Below are positions 46,026 to 56,259 of a stretch of DNA of 64,000 bases, in pieces; the stretch's first letter is position 1; the number at the start of each line of letters is the position of its first letter. Under the pieces are notes generated by a model, which was not told the origin of the DNA, ran no database searches, and saw only the letters and a list, made by a program, of their open reading frames with translations. Source of the stretch: Candidatus Kapaibacterium sp. Its GTDB lineage: Bacteria > Bacteroidota > Ignavibacteria > Kapaibacteriales > JAEUSM01. The translations under genes were made by a program, and so were the position numbers. The stretch is from the NCBI GenBank assembly GCA_016788785.1, contig JAEUSM010000006.1, positions 1 through 64,000 on the forward strand. Direction: 5' to 3'.

Positions 46026-47641
46026 TGACACTTGAAGAAATAAAAGTAGAAATTTCAACTTGTGAAAAATTGTATAAAAATTCACAATATTATGAAGCAA
46101 TAGCTTTAGCTAATGAACTTCTGGCAAATTCGGTAATTCAAGATGAAGTTGATTTACTTGCAACAGTAAATAATTTTCTTGGGATTGTTTACAATCGTCT
46201 TTCAGACTACCCCAAAGCTTTAGAGTTTTATTCAAAAGCATTACAATTATTTGAAGAAATTGGAATAAAAGTTGGTATTGGAGGTAATTTAGTAAATATT
46301 GGATTGATTTATAGTAGTATTAAAAAATATGATACTGCATTTGAGTATTTTAGCAAAGCATTAATAATTTTAGAAGAAATAGGACATAAAGAGTTTCAAG
46401 CAAATGCCACTTCCAATATTGGGATTGTTTACCGAAATCTTTCAGACTACCCTAAAGCCTTAGAGTATTATTCAAAGGCTTTACAGATTAATGAAGAAAT
46501 TGAAAACAAAGTTGGAATTGCTTCTAACCTTGGGAACATTGGAGAAGTGTACCTAGAACTTTTAGATTACCCAAAAGCTTTAGAGTATTCGACAATTTCA
46601 TTAGGCATCAATGAAGAAATAAATAATAAATTTGGTATGGCTCTAAATTTTGGAAATATTGGGATTGTCTATGCATCGAAAGAGTCTCTTTGTTACAATG
46701 TAGTAATTGCTGAGGAATATTTACAAAAAACGTTATTTATTTCAAATGAAATTGGTGCAAAAGAGTTTATAAGAGAATCCTATGTGCAATTACACAAATT
46801 ACGACTTACAGAAGGACAATTTGAAGAAGCATTAGTATATTTTAAAAAATCCGTTGAAATTGAAAAAGAAATTCAATCAGAAGAAGCAAAAAATCAAGCA
46901 TTAATCTTTGACCAACGTCGTAAACTAGAAGAAGATGAAAAAGCACGTCAATTGAAACTAGCTCGATTCCAAGAACAAGAAAAAATACTTCACAATATTT
47001 TACCAGTTAAGATTGCAGACAGAATCCTCAAACAAGAAACCTTTATTGCAGATCATTTTGAATCCGTTTCTGTTATGTTTATGGATATAGTTGGGTTTAC
47101 ATCTCTTTCTTCTATTGCTCCACCGAAACAACTTGTCTTTTTACTTGATGCAATCTTTCAAAAAGCAGATGAAGTAGTCGAGAACTATGGTCTCGAAAAA
47201 ATCAAAACCATTGGCGATGGGTATTTGGCTGTTGCCAATGTAACTTCACCTCTAGAACACCACCAAAAACCAACCGCACAAGCAGCACTACAACTTCTCG
47301 AAACAATGAAAGATTTTACTGTTAATTTTCCTTCAGACTTGGGTGATAAAGACTGGATAAAGTATATGAACGAGCTTGAAATACGTATAGGTATTCACAC
47401 AGGCGAAGTAATTGCCGGTATCATCGGCAAAAACAAATACACCTACGACCTTTGGGGAGATGCAGTGAACATTGCCTCACGCATGGAATCCAACTCAGAA
47501 CCAGGTCGCATCCACATCAGCGAACAATTTGCCAAGTCAATTGAACAACACCCAGAATTCTCACTCATTCCTCGAGGAAAAATCAACATCAAAGGTAAAG
47601 GAACTATGAATACGTTTTGGTTGGAGAAAAGAAGGATATAA
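46022..47641 (+). CDS. TPR-adenylate cyclase (539 aa)
   Basis: Shortest of the set: TPR repeats (about 1-285), coiled coil QRRKLEEDEKARQLKLARFQ (about 300-320, shared with the cyclase at 865) and a cyclase domain with metal Asp355 (FMDIVGFTSLSS). IKTIGDGYLAV, YDLWGDAVN and NIASRMES are all present, so it should be active. The ATG at 46022 overlaps the previous stop; a second ATG follows at once at 46025. The catalytic region is strikingly more C-rich in codon choice (ATC, CTC, CAC) than its TPR part. A repeat element begins at the stop codon. Confidence 0.9.
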   Translation: MMTLEEIKVEISTCEKLYKNSQYYEAIALANELLANSVIQDEVDLLATVNNFLGIVYNRLSDYPKALEFYSKALQLFEEIGIKVGIGGNLVNIGLIYSSIKKYDTAFEYFSKALIILEEIGHKEFQANATSNIGIVYRNLSDYPKALEYYSKALQINEEIENKVGIASNLGNIGEVYLELLDYPKALEYSTISLGINEEINNKFGMALNFGNIGIVYASKESLCYNVVIAEEYLQKTLFISNEIGAKEFIRESYVQLHKLRLTEGQFEEALVYFKKSVEIEKEIQSEEAKNQALIFDQRRKLEEDEKARQLKLARFQEQEKILHNILPVKIADRILKQETFIADHFESVSVMFMDIVGFTSLSSIAPPKQLVFLLDAIFQKADEVVENYGLEKIKTIGDGYLAVANVTSPLEHHQKPTAQAALQLLETMKDFTVNFPSDLGDKDWIKYMNELEIRIGIHTGEVIAGIIGKNKYTYDLWGDAVNIASRMESNSEPGRIHISEQFAKSIEQHPEFSLIPRGKINIKGKGTMNTFWLEKRRI

Positions 47642-47707
47642 CCGCAAAGGTCGCAGAGAGGATACAAATTTAGTCCTCTTCGAAAAACTCTGCGTTCTCT
47701 GCTGTTA
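47641..47707. repeat. dispersed intergenic repeat, copy 2 (CGCAAAG/CTCTGCG type)
   Basis: ACCGCAAAGGTCGCAGAGAG to CTCTGCGTTCTCTGCTG matches the order of 43794-43858. It begins directly at the end of the cyclase stop codon. Confidence 0.7.
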
Positions 47708-47726
47708 AAATGCAAATTATTCCGTA

Positions 47727-47749
47727 GAGACGCCCTATATGGGCGTCTC
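47727..47749. repeat. GAGACGCCC...GGGCGTCTC palindrome
   Basis: Perfect 9-base stem with loop TATAT between the cyclase pair and aspS (convergent). It could act as a two-way transcription barrier, but there is no T run. Similar outer stem to the hairpin at 44135. Confidence 0.7.
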
Positions 47750-47782
47750 AGCCAAGAAGATTTCACCCCACCGGTGACGGCA

Positions 47783-47827
47783 CCCCTCACCCCATTCGCC
47801 TCTTCCGCTCAAGGGGAGAGGGAGATT
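47783..47827. repeat. CCCCTCACCCC...GGGGAGAGGGAG repeat
   Basis: Imperfect copy of the CCCTCTCCC family with a longer loop, directly after the aspS 3' end. Confidence 0.6.
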
Positions 47828-47840
47828 CCAATTTATTAGT

Positions 47841-49616
47841 TTAAATCGTTTTGGTGATAGAGAGTTCTTTGAGTTGGGCGTTGTCGACTTCCGATGGGGC
47901 TCCATCCATTAGTGAGATTCCTGCTGTGGTTTTTGGGAATGCAACTACATCACGAATATTGGTTGTTCCACACAGCAACATCACTAAACGATCTAACCCA
48001 AAGGCAATTCCACCGTGAGGAGGAGCTCCGTATTGTAATGCCTCAAGCAAAAATCCGAATTTTGCTTCAGCTTCTTCTGGTGAAATTCCTAACAATGAAA
48101 ACATCGTTTGTTGTAATTCATTTTTGTGGATACGGATACTTCCACCAGCTACTTCATAGCCATTAATAACCAAATCATACGCACGTGCTAACGCTTCTTG
48201 TGGTGCTGATTTGAGTGTTTCAATTTGATCAGCTTTTGGAGATGTAAATGGATGATGTCGTGCCACCCAGCGATTATCTTCTTCAGAAAATTCCAAGAGG
48301 GGAAAATCGACAACCCAAGAAAAATGGAATGTGTTCTCAATTGTTGCATAAATTCCAGTTTTATGTGCCAAATGTAAACGTAACGCTCCTAAAGATTTAT
48401 ACGTTACATCATATGTGTCTGCAACTATAAAGACGATAGAACCTACAGCAACAGTCAATTCTGAGCAAATTTGTTGCAATTTCTCAGCACCCAATACTTT
48501 TTCCAAAGGAGAGTTAATTCCATCTTCTGTAACTTTTATCCAAGATAGACCTTTTGCACCATGTTTTTTAACGGTTTCCGTTAGTTCGTCAATTTCTTTT
48601 CGGCTAAAAGTAGCTCCATTCTCAACGGTAATTGAAGCAATAGAACCTTTCGCTTCTATTACAGAATCAAAAACTGAAAAGCCTGTATTGGTTAATAAAT
48701 CTGAAATTGTGCGAATTTCTAATGCAAATCGTAAATCTGGTTTATCTGAGCCAAATCGTTCGTACGCTTCTTTATATGTTAGTTTTGGGAAATTTGGTTC
48801 TATGGTTATACCTCGAATTTCTTTCCACAAACGAATGATTAACTGTTCGGTTAAGCGTTGGATATCTGATTCATCTATGAAGGACATTTCAACGTCAATT
48901 TGGGTGAATTCAGGTTGACGGTCAGCTCGTAAATCTTCATCACGAAAACATTTCACAATTTGCATATAACGGTCATACCCAGAAATCATCAAAATCTGTT
49001 TGTACAATTGTGGCGATTGAGGTAATGCGTAAAACTTCCCTTTTTGTACACGTGATGGCACCAAATAATCTCTTGCACCTTCAGGTGTGGATTTGGTGAG
49101 AATAGGAGTTTCAAATTCTATAAAATTCTGCTCAGCAAAATACGAATGCACAATTTGATAAACAGTATTTCGAATGATGAAATTCTGTTGAATTGATGGT
49201 CTACGCAAATCCAAATATCGTAAACGAAGTTTGGTTTCCTCAGTTGCAGTAGCAAAATCTGAAATTTCAAATGGCAATGCCTTCGATTCATTGACGATAT
49301 GTAAATCAGTAACTTCTACTTCAACTTCACCAGTTGGAATGGTTTTGTTAGGATTTTCACGTAGACGTAAAAGTCCAGTAACAGTAATTACAAACTCAGA
49401 ACGTAACGACTTTGCTTTTTCCACCAAATTAGGTGTTTCATTCGAATCAACAACGGCTTGAGTAATGCCATAACGATCGCGAATATCGATAAAGTAAATA
49501 CTGCCAAAGTTACGGACAGAATGTACCCAACCATTTAAAATGACTATTTCATTGATATATTCTTTGCGTAATTCACCGCAAGTTTTAGTTCGTTTTTGAA
49601 AAGAAAATTGATTCAT
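47841..49616 (-). CDS. aspS: aspartyl-tRNA synthetase (591 aa)
   Basis: Class II synthetase charging tRNA-Asp (possibly tRNA-Asn too). OB-fold anticodon domain at the start ([33 protein letters not shown]), motif 2 ([25 protein letters not shown]), the bacterial GAD insertion (about 290-410) and motif 3 ([14 protein letters not shown]). The GAD insertion marks the bacterial type. The ATG at 49616 ([14 protein letters not shown]) is chosen over the longer frame. It begins just after the terminator of the upstream gene, so it needs its own promoter. Confidence 0.97.
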   Translation of the reverse strand: MNQFSFQKRTKTCGELRKEYINEIVILNGWVHSVRNFGSIYFIDIRDRYGITQAVVDSNETPNLVEKAKSLRSEFVITVTGLLRLRENPNKTIPTGEVEVEVTDLHIVNESKALPFEISDFATATEETKLRLRYLDLRRPSIQQNFIIRNTVYQIVHSYFAEQNFIEFETPILTKSTPEGARDYLVPSRVQKGKFYALPQSPQLYKQILMISGYDRYMQIVKCFRDEDLRADRQPEFTQIDVEMSFIDESDIQRLTEQLIIRLWKEIRGITIEPNFPKLTYKEAYERFGSDKPDLRFALEIRTISDLLTNTGFSVFDSVIEAKGSIASITVENGATFSRKEIDELTETVKKHGAKGLSWIKVTEDGINSPLEKVLGAEKLQQICSELTVAVGSIVFIVADTYDVTYKSLGALRLHLAHKTGIYATIENTFHFSWVVDFPLLEFSEEDNRWVARHHPFTSPKADQIETLKSAPQEALARAYDLVINGYEVAGGSIRIHKNELQQTMFSLLGISPEEAEAKFGFLLEALQYGAPPHGGIAFGLDRLVMLLCGTTNIRDVVAFPKTTAGISLMDGAPSEVDNAQLKELSITKTI

Positions 49617-49632
49617 AGTAGTAAAAAGTAAA

Positions 49633-49660
49633 AAAAAAAGGAGGCTTTTAAAAGCCTCCT
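49633..49660 (-). terminator. rho-independent terminator after the choice-of-anchor gene
   Basis: Perfect palindrome 49639-49660 (AGGAGGCTTTT/AAAAGCCTCCT) followed on the minus strand by T-rich sequence; 26 bases after the stop at 49687. Confidence 0.9.
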
Positions 49661-49686
49661 GCAAGAAAACGTTTGAACGAAGGATT

Positions 49687-51804
49687 TTATTTAATGACCG
49701 AAATTGATTTCACAAACAAGATGTTCATCGGATCTCGTACGATTACTGTATAAATGCCTGAAGTAACAACTGAATTTCTACTATCAGCAGTATTCCAATT
49801 GAATGAAAACTGCTGAGTTTGAGCTGGAATTGCAATAGTAAATACCTCGCGACCATTAACATCCACTATATATGCAATTGCTTGATTCATCGGTTTTACT
49901 GATTGAATTGCAATCAATGAGTTATTTTGAATAGGGTGTGGTGTTACTGAAATAGTAGAGCCACTAAACCCTTCTACAACCGAAGAAGGAAGTCTACCAG
50001 TACCAGATGCAGTAACTGTAAAAGGAGAATTTTGATCACAAGGAATAGTAGCAGTTACAGTCGTAACAGCATCTCCCTCAACGGTAGGAGTAAATTTTAC
50101 TACAACAGTTACAGAATCATTTGGTGGTATTGTTGGACTTGAAGGAAGGGTTAAAGCAAAGCTTGTAGAACCAACAGCATTAGCTCCAGTAATAACACAA
50201 GGTTGAGAGCCGCTATTGCGAATAGTAAATGGGATCTCAGCACTTTCACCAATAACAACATCACCAAAATTTAATTGAGACGAAGATAAACTTATTGCAC
50301 CAGCTTGAACACCCTTTCCTTTGACAATTAAACGAACTGGTGTTGGATTATCTGAAAGAATAGAAATCGTATCTGTATAATCACCAGAGGTAGGTGGGGT
50401 AAATGAAATAACAAACGGTTGTATTCCACTCGCATTTATTTCAAATGGTGCAGGTGATAATACAGCAAATGGAGAAGCCGACCCACCAGCTAATGAATAC
50501 CCATTAATTGAAACAGTTCCATTTCCAATATTGGATAAAGCGTTGTTAATTGACTGAGTCTTTGTTTCACCTACTTGAGAATTTCCAAAATCATACGTCG
50601 TTGGAGTAATTCTCAAATTTGGTTCCGTACCTATTCCAGTGAAAAGTATATCTGCTGGAGTAGTGACATTCGCTTCGAGAACTAAAACGGTCGATTTGTT
50701 TCCTTTTGAACTAGGAGTGAAACTCACTGAAATCGCATGAGAATCACTCGGCAAAATATTTACAGGAGCATTTCCAGATGTTATTGAAAACATTGTTTCA
50801 TCATTTCCTGCAAAACCCATTCCTGTAATTCTTAAAGTATCTTGACCAATGTTTTTTATAAACCCTACAAATTGTTTGCTTGCAGTTTTGCCTACATTTG
50901 CGTTGCCAACGACAAATTGAGTGCCATTAATTTGTAAAATTGCAGGTTGTCTTCCGGTACCAGACAAGGCTAATGTTTTTGGTCCACCGGCAGCATTTGA
51001 ATTTATTGAAAGAATTGCAGTTCGATTTCCACTACCAGCAGGTGTAAACTCTAAGATTACATCAGCAGAATCTCCGGCTTCTATTGGCGAATCGGGTAAT
51101 CCTCCTTGAGCAATTTTGAATTCGCCAGAATTATTACCGGTAAAATTCGTTGTTGAGATTGTCAAAGGGGCATTTCCTGTATTCTTAATTACCCCTTTTA
51201 ATTGCTGTGTGCGGGTAGTTCCAACGGTAACAGTGCCAAAATTCAAAGAAGTTTGTTTTAAGAGAAAATTTGGTTGATTGTTTTCAATAATTTGAACTAT
51301 AAATGGATTTGTCAATCTATTCCATTGATCGAAATTTGTAGCATTACCGTCATTCACATTCATGCAAGCTGCCACACGAATAAAAACATTGCCAGTCGTC
51401 GCAGGTGCAACATATTCAAAATCAAATTTTACAGTATCATCTGTTTTAATTTTCGGAGCAGTATGAGTGATTTGATTGTTAACTAATTTAGTACCGGAAC
51501 CAGCGACAACTTGTAATCCAGGTTGAATTTGGTTAAGTTGATTTAATACAGTAACATTTACACCCCCAACTACCAATCCAGGTGCAGTATTGGTAATAAT
51601 TGCCTTTAATTGAATAGTCCCGTTTGTAGTAACAGTATTTGAACCTTCAATGGTAATGGTAGTATTAGTATTTTGATTTCCATGACAAGTTCCGCAACCA
51701 TCTTGCCAAATAGTAGGTCCAGTTATTCCATCATTTGTAGCAAAAATGTCAAGAGCGGAAACCACGAATAAAATAAAGACAAAAAAGAAAGATTTTACAT
51801 TCAT
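49687..51804 (-). CDS. secreted choice-of-anchor V/D protein with CxxCH motif, T9SS cargo (705 aa)
   Basis: Signal peptide (about 1-22), then [18 protein letters not shown]: an N-terminal choice-of-anchor V type domain carrying a single CxxCH that could bind heme c. From about 180 to 600 there are four ASH/choice-of-anchor D repeats, each with LNFGTVTVG- or FGNSQVGET-like openings and VSFTPSSKG-like ends. The tail ([37 protein letters not shown]) is a T9SS sorting domain. ATG 51804 gives a proper signal peptide. It shares its N-terminal domain with the gene at 53191. Role unknown; a surface protein is likely. Confidence 0.82.
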   Translation of the reverse strand: MNVKSFFFVFILFVVSALDIFATNDGITGPTIWQDGCGTCHGNQNTNTTITIEGSNTVTTNGTIQLKAIITNTAPGLVVGGVNVTVLNQLNQIQPGLQVVAGSGTKLVNNQITHTAPKIKTDDTVKFDFEYVAPATTGNVFIRVAACMNVNDGNATNFDQWNRLTNPFIVQIIENNQPNFLLKQTSLNFGTVTVGTTRTQQLKGVIKNTGNAPLTISTTNFTGNNSGEFKIAQGGLPDSPIEAGDSADVILEFTPAGSGNRTAILSINSNAAGGPKTLALSGTGRQPAILQINGTQFVVGNANVGKTASKQFVGFIKNIGQDTLRITGMGFAGNDETMFSITSGNAPVNILPSDSHAISVSFTPSSKGNKSTVLVLEANVTTPADILFTGIGTEPNLRITPTTYDFGNSQVGETKTQSINNALSNIGNGTVSINGYSLAGGSASPFAVLSPAPFEINASGIQPFVISFTPPTSGDYTDTISILSDNPTPVRLIVKGKGVQAGAISLSSSQLNFGDVVIGESAEIPFTIRNSGSQPCVITGANAVGSTSFALTLPSSPTIPPNDSVTVVVKFTPTVEGDAVTTVTATIPCDQNSPFTVTASGTGRLPSSVVEGFSGSTISVTPHPIQNNSLIAIQSVKPMNQAIAYIVDVNGREVFTIAIPAQTQQFSFNWNTADSRNSVVTSGIYTVIVRDPMNILFVKSISVIK

Positions 51805-51903
51805 ATATCTATACCGTAAAGATTGATTAACATTGAACAACTGCTAAAATAACACTTTAAAATGAAATAGGACACATTTTTTCACAAAGTATTTATTAAA
51901 AAC

Positions 51904-51932
51904 AAAAAAAGCGAGTTGTAACTCGCTTTTTT
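51904..51932. terminator. two-way rho-independent terminator
   Basis: GCGAGTT-GT-AACTCGC (51911-51926) flanked by an A run on the left and a T run on the right. It follows the minus-strand gene at 51953 and precedes the next one. Confidence 0.88.
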
Positions 51933-51952
51933 GTGATGAATAAGTAATGGTA

Positions 51953-53062
51953 TCATTTCACAACCTGAAAGAGTTTTGTACTTAAATTTTGGTCTTTATT
52001 TCGTAAGGTTACAGAAAAAGTGCCAGTATTTTTTGGTATGAAGGTAATGTTTTGTTCTATGGTTGATGGAATAAAATTTTTAGAGAATATTACATTCCCA
52101 TGCAAATCATGAATAATGACTTCTAATTCTTGTTCAATTCCCAAATCTACTGATGAAGGAATCGAAATTGTTGTAATAGTTGAAACAGGATTAGGGCTAA
52201 CTTTGAAATTTGTGTATTTCTCATTAACAGATGGGTTAAAAGTTGTAATGTATCCATCAATTGTAAAAGTTTCTAATTGACCAATAGAATTTTCTGAGTT
52301 TACAAACACCACTGCAGAAAAAGCATCACGTTGAAGTATATCTGGTTTAAAGCGAATAACAAGTGGAATTTTTTGCCATGGTTGAATTACAAATGCTGAA
52401 TCCGTTTTAGGAGATACTAAAGTAAAAACAGTATCAGAAGTTCCATTTATTCCAAATATTTCTACACTTTTTATATTTGCTTCAATATTAGTTTTGTTTT
52501 CAATTGCATCTTTAAAAGTAGTAGTTACTTCTTCATTTAAATCTCCAAAGTAGAAAACTCCAACATCAGCATAAATTGATTGATGTACTTTGATTTCTGG
52601 GAGAAATTGATTAGACGTTCTGACAATATAATCAGTACTATCTATCCAGTTAATAGTATTTTGATCAGAATCTGATTTTGAAAAAGCTACAACTCTTACT
52701 GTATAATCAGAAGTTTGAAATTGAGATATAAATTCAAAACTAAAAATCGCTCTACCTTTATTAAGTATCAAAGGAACCTCACTCTTTAACCGTAGAGAAT
52801 CTACAATTAAATTTTCACTCCAATGAGGTATTAATCCAAACACCATATTATTATTTGAATCTAATACTGTCACTGTAACATATATATTGTTTTGTTCATT
52901 ATGATTTAGAATACAATATAGAAGAAAATTTTGCCCAAATCTAGCAAGATTATTACCTCTAATTAGTATATTAGGAGATTCATTTAATTTTTGAGAAAAA
53001 AGTGAAGTAGCACAAATTAGAAAAGCTGTGACAATGAACGATGTTTGAAATACTTTTCGCAT
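51953..53062 (-). CDS. secreted T9SS cargo protein of unknown function (369 aa)
   Basis: Signal peptide about 1-23 (FLICATSLFSQ), a beta-rich body with no domain I recognise, a middle segment resembling an ASH-like strand set (VYFGDLNEEVTTTFKDAI, PWQKIPLVIRFKPD) and a T9SS type A tail: FKVSPNPVSTITTISIPS, LEVIIHDLHGNVIFSKNF, NTGTFSVTLRN. It stands between two choice-of-anchor V proteins, each of the three with its own terminator, so they are separate units of related surface function. Confidence 0.78.
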   Translation of the reverse strand: MRKVFQTSFIVTAFLICATSLFSQKLNESPNILIRGNNLARFGQNFLLYCILNHNEQNNIYVTVTVLDSNNNMVFGLIPHWSENLIVDSLRLKSEVPLILNKGRAIFSFEFISQFQTSDYTVRVVAFSKSDSDQNTINWIDSTDYIVRTSNQFLPEIKVHQSIYADVGVFYFGDLNEEVTTTFKDAIENKTNIEANIKSVEIFGINGTSDTVFTLVSPKTDSAFVIQPWQKIPLVIRFKPDILQRDAFSAVVFVNSENSIGQLETFTIDGYITTFNPSVNEKYTNFKVSPNPVSTITTISIPSSVDLGIEQELEVIIHDLHGNVIFSKNFIPSTIEQNITFIPKNTGTFSVTLRNKDQNLSTKLFQVVK

Positions 53063-53139
53063 AAATCACCAAATAGATAATAATGAATATACTAAAATAA
53101 CTAAAAAACTGTATCAAAGTACATCTTATCAAAAATTAA

Positions 53140-53170
53140 CAAAAAAAGCGAGTAAAAACTCGCTTTTTTA
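53140..53170. terminator. rho-independent terminator after the second choice-of-anchor gene
   Basis: GCGAGT-AAAA-ACTCGC (53148-53163) with A7 to the left and T6 to the right; works for the minus-strand gene ending at 53191. Its core stem matches the one at 51911, so the terminator itself appears duplicated. Confidence 0.88.
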
Positions 53171-53190
53171 TTAATGATTTTCAAATACGA

Positions 53191-54321
53191 TTATTTCACA
53201 ATTTGAAATTTTGAAGATGTTACGATGTTATTTTCAGAACGTACAATCGCAATAAATGTACCTGATTGCTCTGCATTCCATACTGTTCGTTCATTGCGAT
53301 AATTTGGTAATACAGTTTTAGAATAAAGAATATTTCCGTTCAAATCAATAATTTGAAATTCAACATTAGTATGAATGTTTAAATCTTTAACATCAAAATA
53401 AACTTCATTTCCATTAATAATTGGAAGTAATGACAAATTTTTCAAAGAACCAGAATTAACAGAAGTAGTTGGGTCATTTCCAAAAACTCGAATTGGTGGA
53501 ATATTTCCTACAGCGTCTTCAGAAAGGATTCTCAATCGAATCTCACGTAATGTGTTCGCAGTAGGAGTAAACTGAATATCCAAAGAAACTGATTCTCCAG
53601 GAGGAATAGATAAAGGAAAAAAAGCAGGACCGATTTCAAATTCATTAACATTCGTATTGTTAATACTTTCTTTTTCAAATCCTGAAATTGTTAAAGCCTT
53701 TGCTGATTTATTTTGTAGTACTCCTTGAAAAACAGCATTTCTACTCATTCCCGCTTCTACATCACCACAATCTAAATTGACATTTTCAATGGTCAATTCT
53801 GGTACATCACCATCAACGACAGTAATAGTAAAATCTTCAGATTTATTCCATTCATCACCACCAGAGGTTCCATTGAAATTGATTGCATTTCCACTGACAA
53901 CGATTTTGTACGTACCTGGAGTTGAAGGAGCGTTTAAGGTAAAATCAAATGTTGCTTTTCCAGAAGTCATTTGTTTAGGACCATTATGAGTAAGTTGATT
54001 TCCACCTGCACGAAGGCCTTGACCTGACTTTACGGCTAAACCAGGAGTTACTTGGTTGTTTTGGTTTAAAAAAGTGATATTGATACCTGCACCTGTTTCA
54101 GAAGAATTTGCAACTACAGCAGTTAAGTCCAATACTCCACTCGGTTTAACACGATTGTTACCTTTAATTGAAACATTGGTATTAGAATTAGCAGAACCAT
54201 GACAAGTTCCACAACCAGATTGAAAAATAGTTGAACCAGTGATTCCTCCTGAACTAGCTTGGAGTTCTACAGTAAAAATAGAAACGACAAAAAGGATGAA
54301 AACAGAAAATAAAGTCCTCAT
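53191..54321 (-). CDS. secreted choice-of-anchor V protein with CxxCH motif, T9SS cargo (376 aa)
   Basis: Signal peptide about 1-22, then GITGSTIFQSGCGTCHGS, the same opening as the protein at 49687, and a domain with NQVTPGLAVKSGQGLRAGGNQLTHNGPKQ shared between them. One ASH-like repeat (LDCGDVEAGMSRNAVFQG to LDIQFTPTANTLREI) follows. The tail (FQIIDLNGNILYSKTV, EQSGTFIAIVRSENN, SKFQIVK) is a T9SS sorting domain. Short version of the larger paralogue. The conserved CxxCH in both suggests a functional site, heme c or metal. Confidence 0.82.
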   Translation of the reverse strand: MRTLFSVFILFVVSIFTVELQASSGGITGSTIFQSGCGTCHGSANSNTNVSIKGNNRVKPSGVLDLTAVVANSSETGAGINITFLNQNNQVTPGLAVKSGQGLRAGGNQLTHNGPKQMTSGKATFDFTLNAPSTPGTYKIVVSGNAINFNGTSGGDEWNKSEDFTITVVDGDVPELTIENVNLDCGDVEAGMSRNAVFQGVLQNKSAKALTISGFEKESINNTNVNEFEIGPAFFPLSIPPGESVSLDIQFTPTANTLREIRLRILSEDAVGNIPPIRVFGNDPTTSVNSGSLKNLSLLPIINGNEVYFDVKDLNIHTNVEFQIIDLNGNILYSKTVLPNYRNERTVWNAEQSGTFIAIVRSENNIVTSSKFQIVK

Positions 54322-54396
54322 GAAATTAATCTCAGTAATGTATAAAAGTTAAAATTTAGTTTTGAAACAAATACGAAGTCAAAAAGTTACAAGTAA

Positions 54397-54675
54397 TTAG
54401 TTTTGTAAAGACTTTTTTTGTTCTTTTCTATGGAAAAATATTGAAAGCACACCAATAGTTCCTAATACTAAGACTGCAGGTCCAGTATAATCCAACCCTA
54501 AAACGAATTTGTCTTTAAGAACAGTTTCTTGAATTTCAGTTCCAAATAATTCATCTTTTTTAGTAATTGTTTCAGGAACTTGAGTTTTTGTAAGCATTTC
54601 AGCTCCTGAGAAAACCCAAAAGCTTAGTAATCCGATTTCAGTTACAATAGCAATAATTGCCAAAATTTTCCACAT
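54397..54675 (-). CDS. small two-helix membrane protein (92 aa)
   Basis: Membrane helices at about 3-24 and 66-84, separated by a charged loop (TITKKDELFGTEIQETVLKDK). I do not recognise the family. It lies 4 bases after the next gene upstream and is probably co-transcribed with it. Confidence 0.6.
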   Translation of the reverse strand: MWKILAIIAIVTEIGLLSFWVFSGAEMLTKTQVPETITKKDELFGTEIQETVLKDKFVLGLDYTGPAVLVLGTIGVLSIFFHRKEQKKSLQN

Positions 54676-54679
54676 AATT

Positions 54680-55084
54680 TTATCCTTCTATTTGTTGTTT
54701 TGAAAAACAATATGTCAATTCGCCAAGTTGATTGATTTGTGTTGAAGATGTTAATTCCGCAGATTTTTCTTCTAAAAATAGTTGTGCTTTTTCAACAGTT
54801 AATTCTGCCAATTCTGCAAATTGAAAAAGTGGAATTTCACCATATTTATTATTGAGAAAATACTCAAATACTTCTTCTTTTTTGTGTATAGAGGATTTTT
54901 TGTGTTCAAAATAGCTTGAAGCAAAAAGTCCCAAACAAACTGCAAGATGAGTAAAACCGACACCATACGTAATAATGGCATTTTGAGGTTCATCATCTTT
55001 AGCAAAAGCAGCACTTGCAAAAAGCATATATAGTAAACCAAATGAACCAATAAGTATGCCCATCAAGTATTTAATTTTTACCAT
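54680..55084 (-). CDS. two-helix membrane protein with small C-terminal helical domain (134 aa)
   Basis: Two membrane helices (about 7-28 and 41-60), then a cytoplasmic part (FQFAELAELTVEKAQLFLEEK, ending GELTYCFSKQ) whose pattern is compatible with a small winged-helix fold; this is a weak impression. ATG 55084 (MVKIKYLMG) places the first helix properly. Divergent from the lipoprotein at 55143. Function unknown. Confidence 0.6.
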   Translation of the reverse strand: MVKIKYLMGILIGSFGLLYMLFASAAFAKDDEPQNAIITYGVGFTHLAVCLGLFASSYFEHKKSSIHKKEEVFEYFLNNKYGEIPLFQFAELAELTVEKAQLFLEEKSAELTSSTQINQLGELTYCFSKQQIEG

Positions 55085-55142
55085 AATGTAGAGGTTAGTA
55101 CGTTCATACAAATAACTTTTTCATAAGACGTTCATAGTATCA

Positions 55143-55742
55143 ATGTATCGTTTAATTTACAGTATATTTTTCATTGCACTTTTGCAAGGTTGTAGTTGGT
55201 TTGCTACAAGAACACCTGAAGACCCCTCGAATTCAGGTTTAGGATTCAAACCTCCTACAACACCAGACTTGGTAATTACAAATTTGCAAAATGCTTTCAC
55301 AGATAATAACGCAGAAAATTATATCCTTTGTTTTACTGATACGTTAATAAATAAGAATCTACAATTTCAATTTACACCTTCTGGTGAAGCAAATGCGAGG
55401 TATGCTTCATTGTTTGCAAATTGGAATATCAATAACGAACGTGCAGCGTTCTTGTCAATGGTTTCTCGTTTAGAACAAAATTCACGATTGTTGTTGACAT
55501 TATCAAATTCTCGATTTGATATTCTGCTTCCTGATTCTGCAGTCTATGTTAGTGATTATTCTATTTCAGTTCCAACAGTCGTAACTGCTTTTGAAAAAAA
55601 CTATGTTGGTTCAATGCGATTAACTATCTCTCAAATTGGAAATGGACTTTGGGGTATTTCTCGATGGATAGACTCCAGAAATCCTGGAATTGACTCAACT
55701 CTTTCTACTTGGTCTATTTTAAAAGGGCAATATTCTAATTAG
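55143..55742 (+). CDS. lipoprotein, possibly NTF2-like (199 aa)
   Basis: Lipobox LLQGC (Cys near 17), then a domain beginning TPDLVITNLQNAFTDNNAENYILCFTD, which fits an NTF2/SnoaL-like alpha+beta fold, ending GNGLWGISRWIDSR. The next gene follows after one base and ends with a parallel WKIIRWRDE motif, so the two are related. Ligand and partner unknown. Confidence 0.65.
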   Translation: MYRLIYSIFFIALLQGCSWFATRTPEDPSNSGLGFKPPTTPDLVITNLQNAFTDNNAENYILCFTDTLINKNLQFQFTPSGEANARYASLFANWNINNERAAFLSMVSRLEQNSRLLLTLSNSRFDILLPDSAVYVSDYSISVPTVVTAFEKNYVGSMRLTISQIGNGLWGISRWIDSRNPGIDSTLSTWSILKGQYSN

Positions 55743-55743
55743 A

Positions 55744-56259
55744 ATGAAAGTAAAAAGTATTTATTCGTATGCTATCACATTCTGCTTAGCCATTATTCTA
55801 CTAAGCTGTAATCCATTTGCACCTCGGTTGTACGATCAACCAGTGGATGATTTTGGGTTACAAGACCAATTTACTACAGAAGCAATTTTTTCAAACTTTC
55901 GTTATTCTTATAACTTCAAAGATACCATAAGTTATGGTAGATTGTTATCACCCGAGTTTACTTTTATCTACAGAAACTATGACAAAGGAATTGATGTAAC
56001 ATGGGGAAAGGATCAAGATATGATTTCCACATTTGGTCTGTTTCAAGCTTCGCAAAGTTTAGATTTATCTTGGAACAATGTTGTCATTGACGTCGGTGAT
56101 TCATTAGTCAAAGACATTTCTCGAGGTTTTACATTGACGGTAATATTTTCCGCCAATGATGTTGTGAGAATTGATGGAAGAGCAAACTTTCGGTTAGGTA
56201 GATCTACTTCAAGCGATGAATGGAAAATAATTCGTTGGAGAGACGAATCCAACTTTTAA
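55744..56259 (+). CDS. lipoprotein, possibly NTF2-like, second of pair (171 aa)
   Basis: Lipobox LLSC (Cys near 22) and a domain starting LQDQFTTEAIFSNFRYSYNFKDTISYGRLLSPEFTFIYRN, the same plan as its upstream neighbour. Together they look like a duplicated periplasm-facing lipoprotein pair. The stop overlaps the convergent Spy-like gene by 4 bases. Confidence 0.65.
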   Translation: MKVKSIYSYAITFCLAIILLSCNPFAPRLYDQPVDDFGLQDQFTTEAIFSNFRYSYNFKDTISYGRLLSPEFTFIYRNYDKGIDVTWGKDQDMISTFGLFQASQSLDLSWNNVVIDVGDSLVKDISRGFTLTVIFSANDVVRIDGRANFRLGRSTSSDEWKIIRWRDESNF

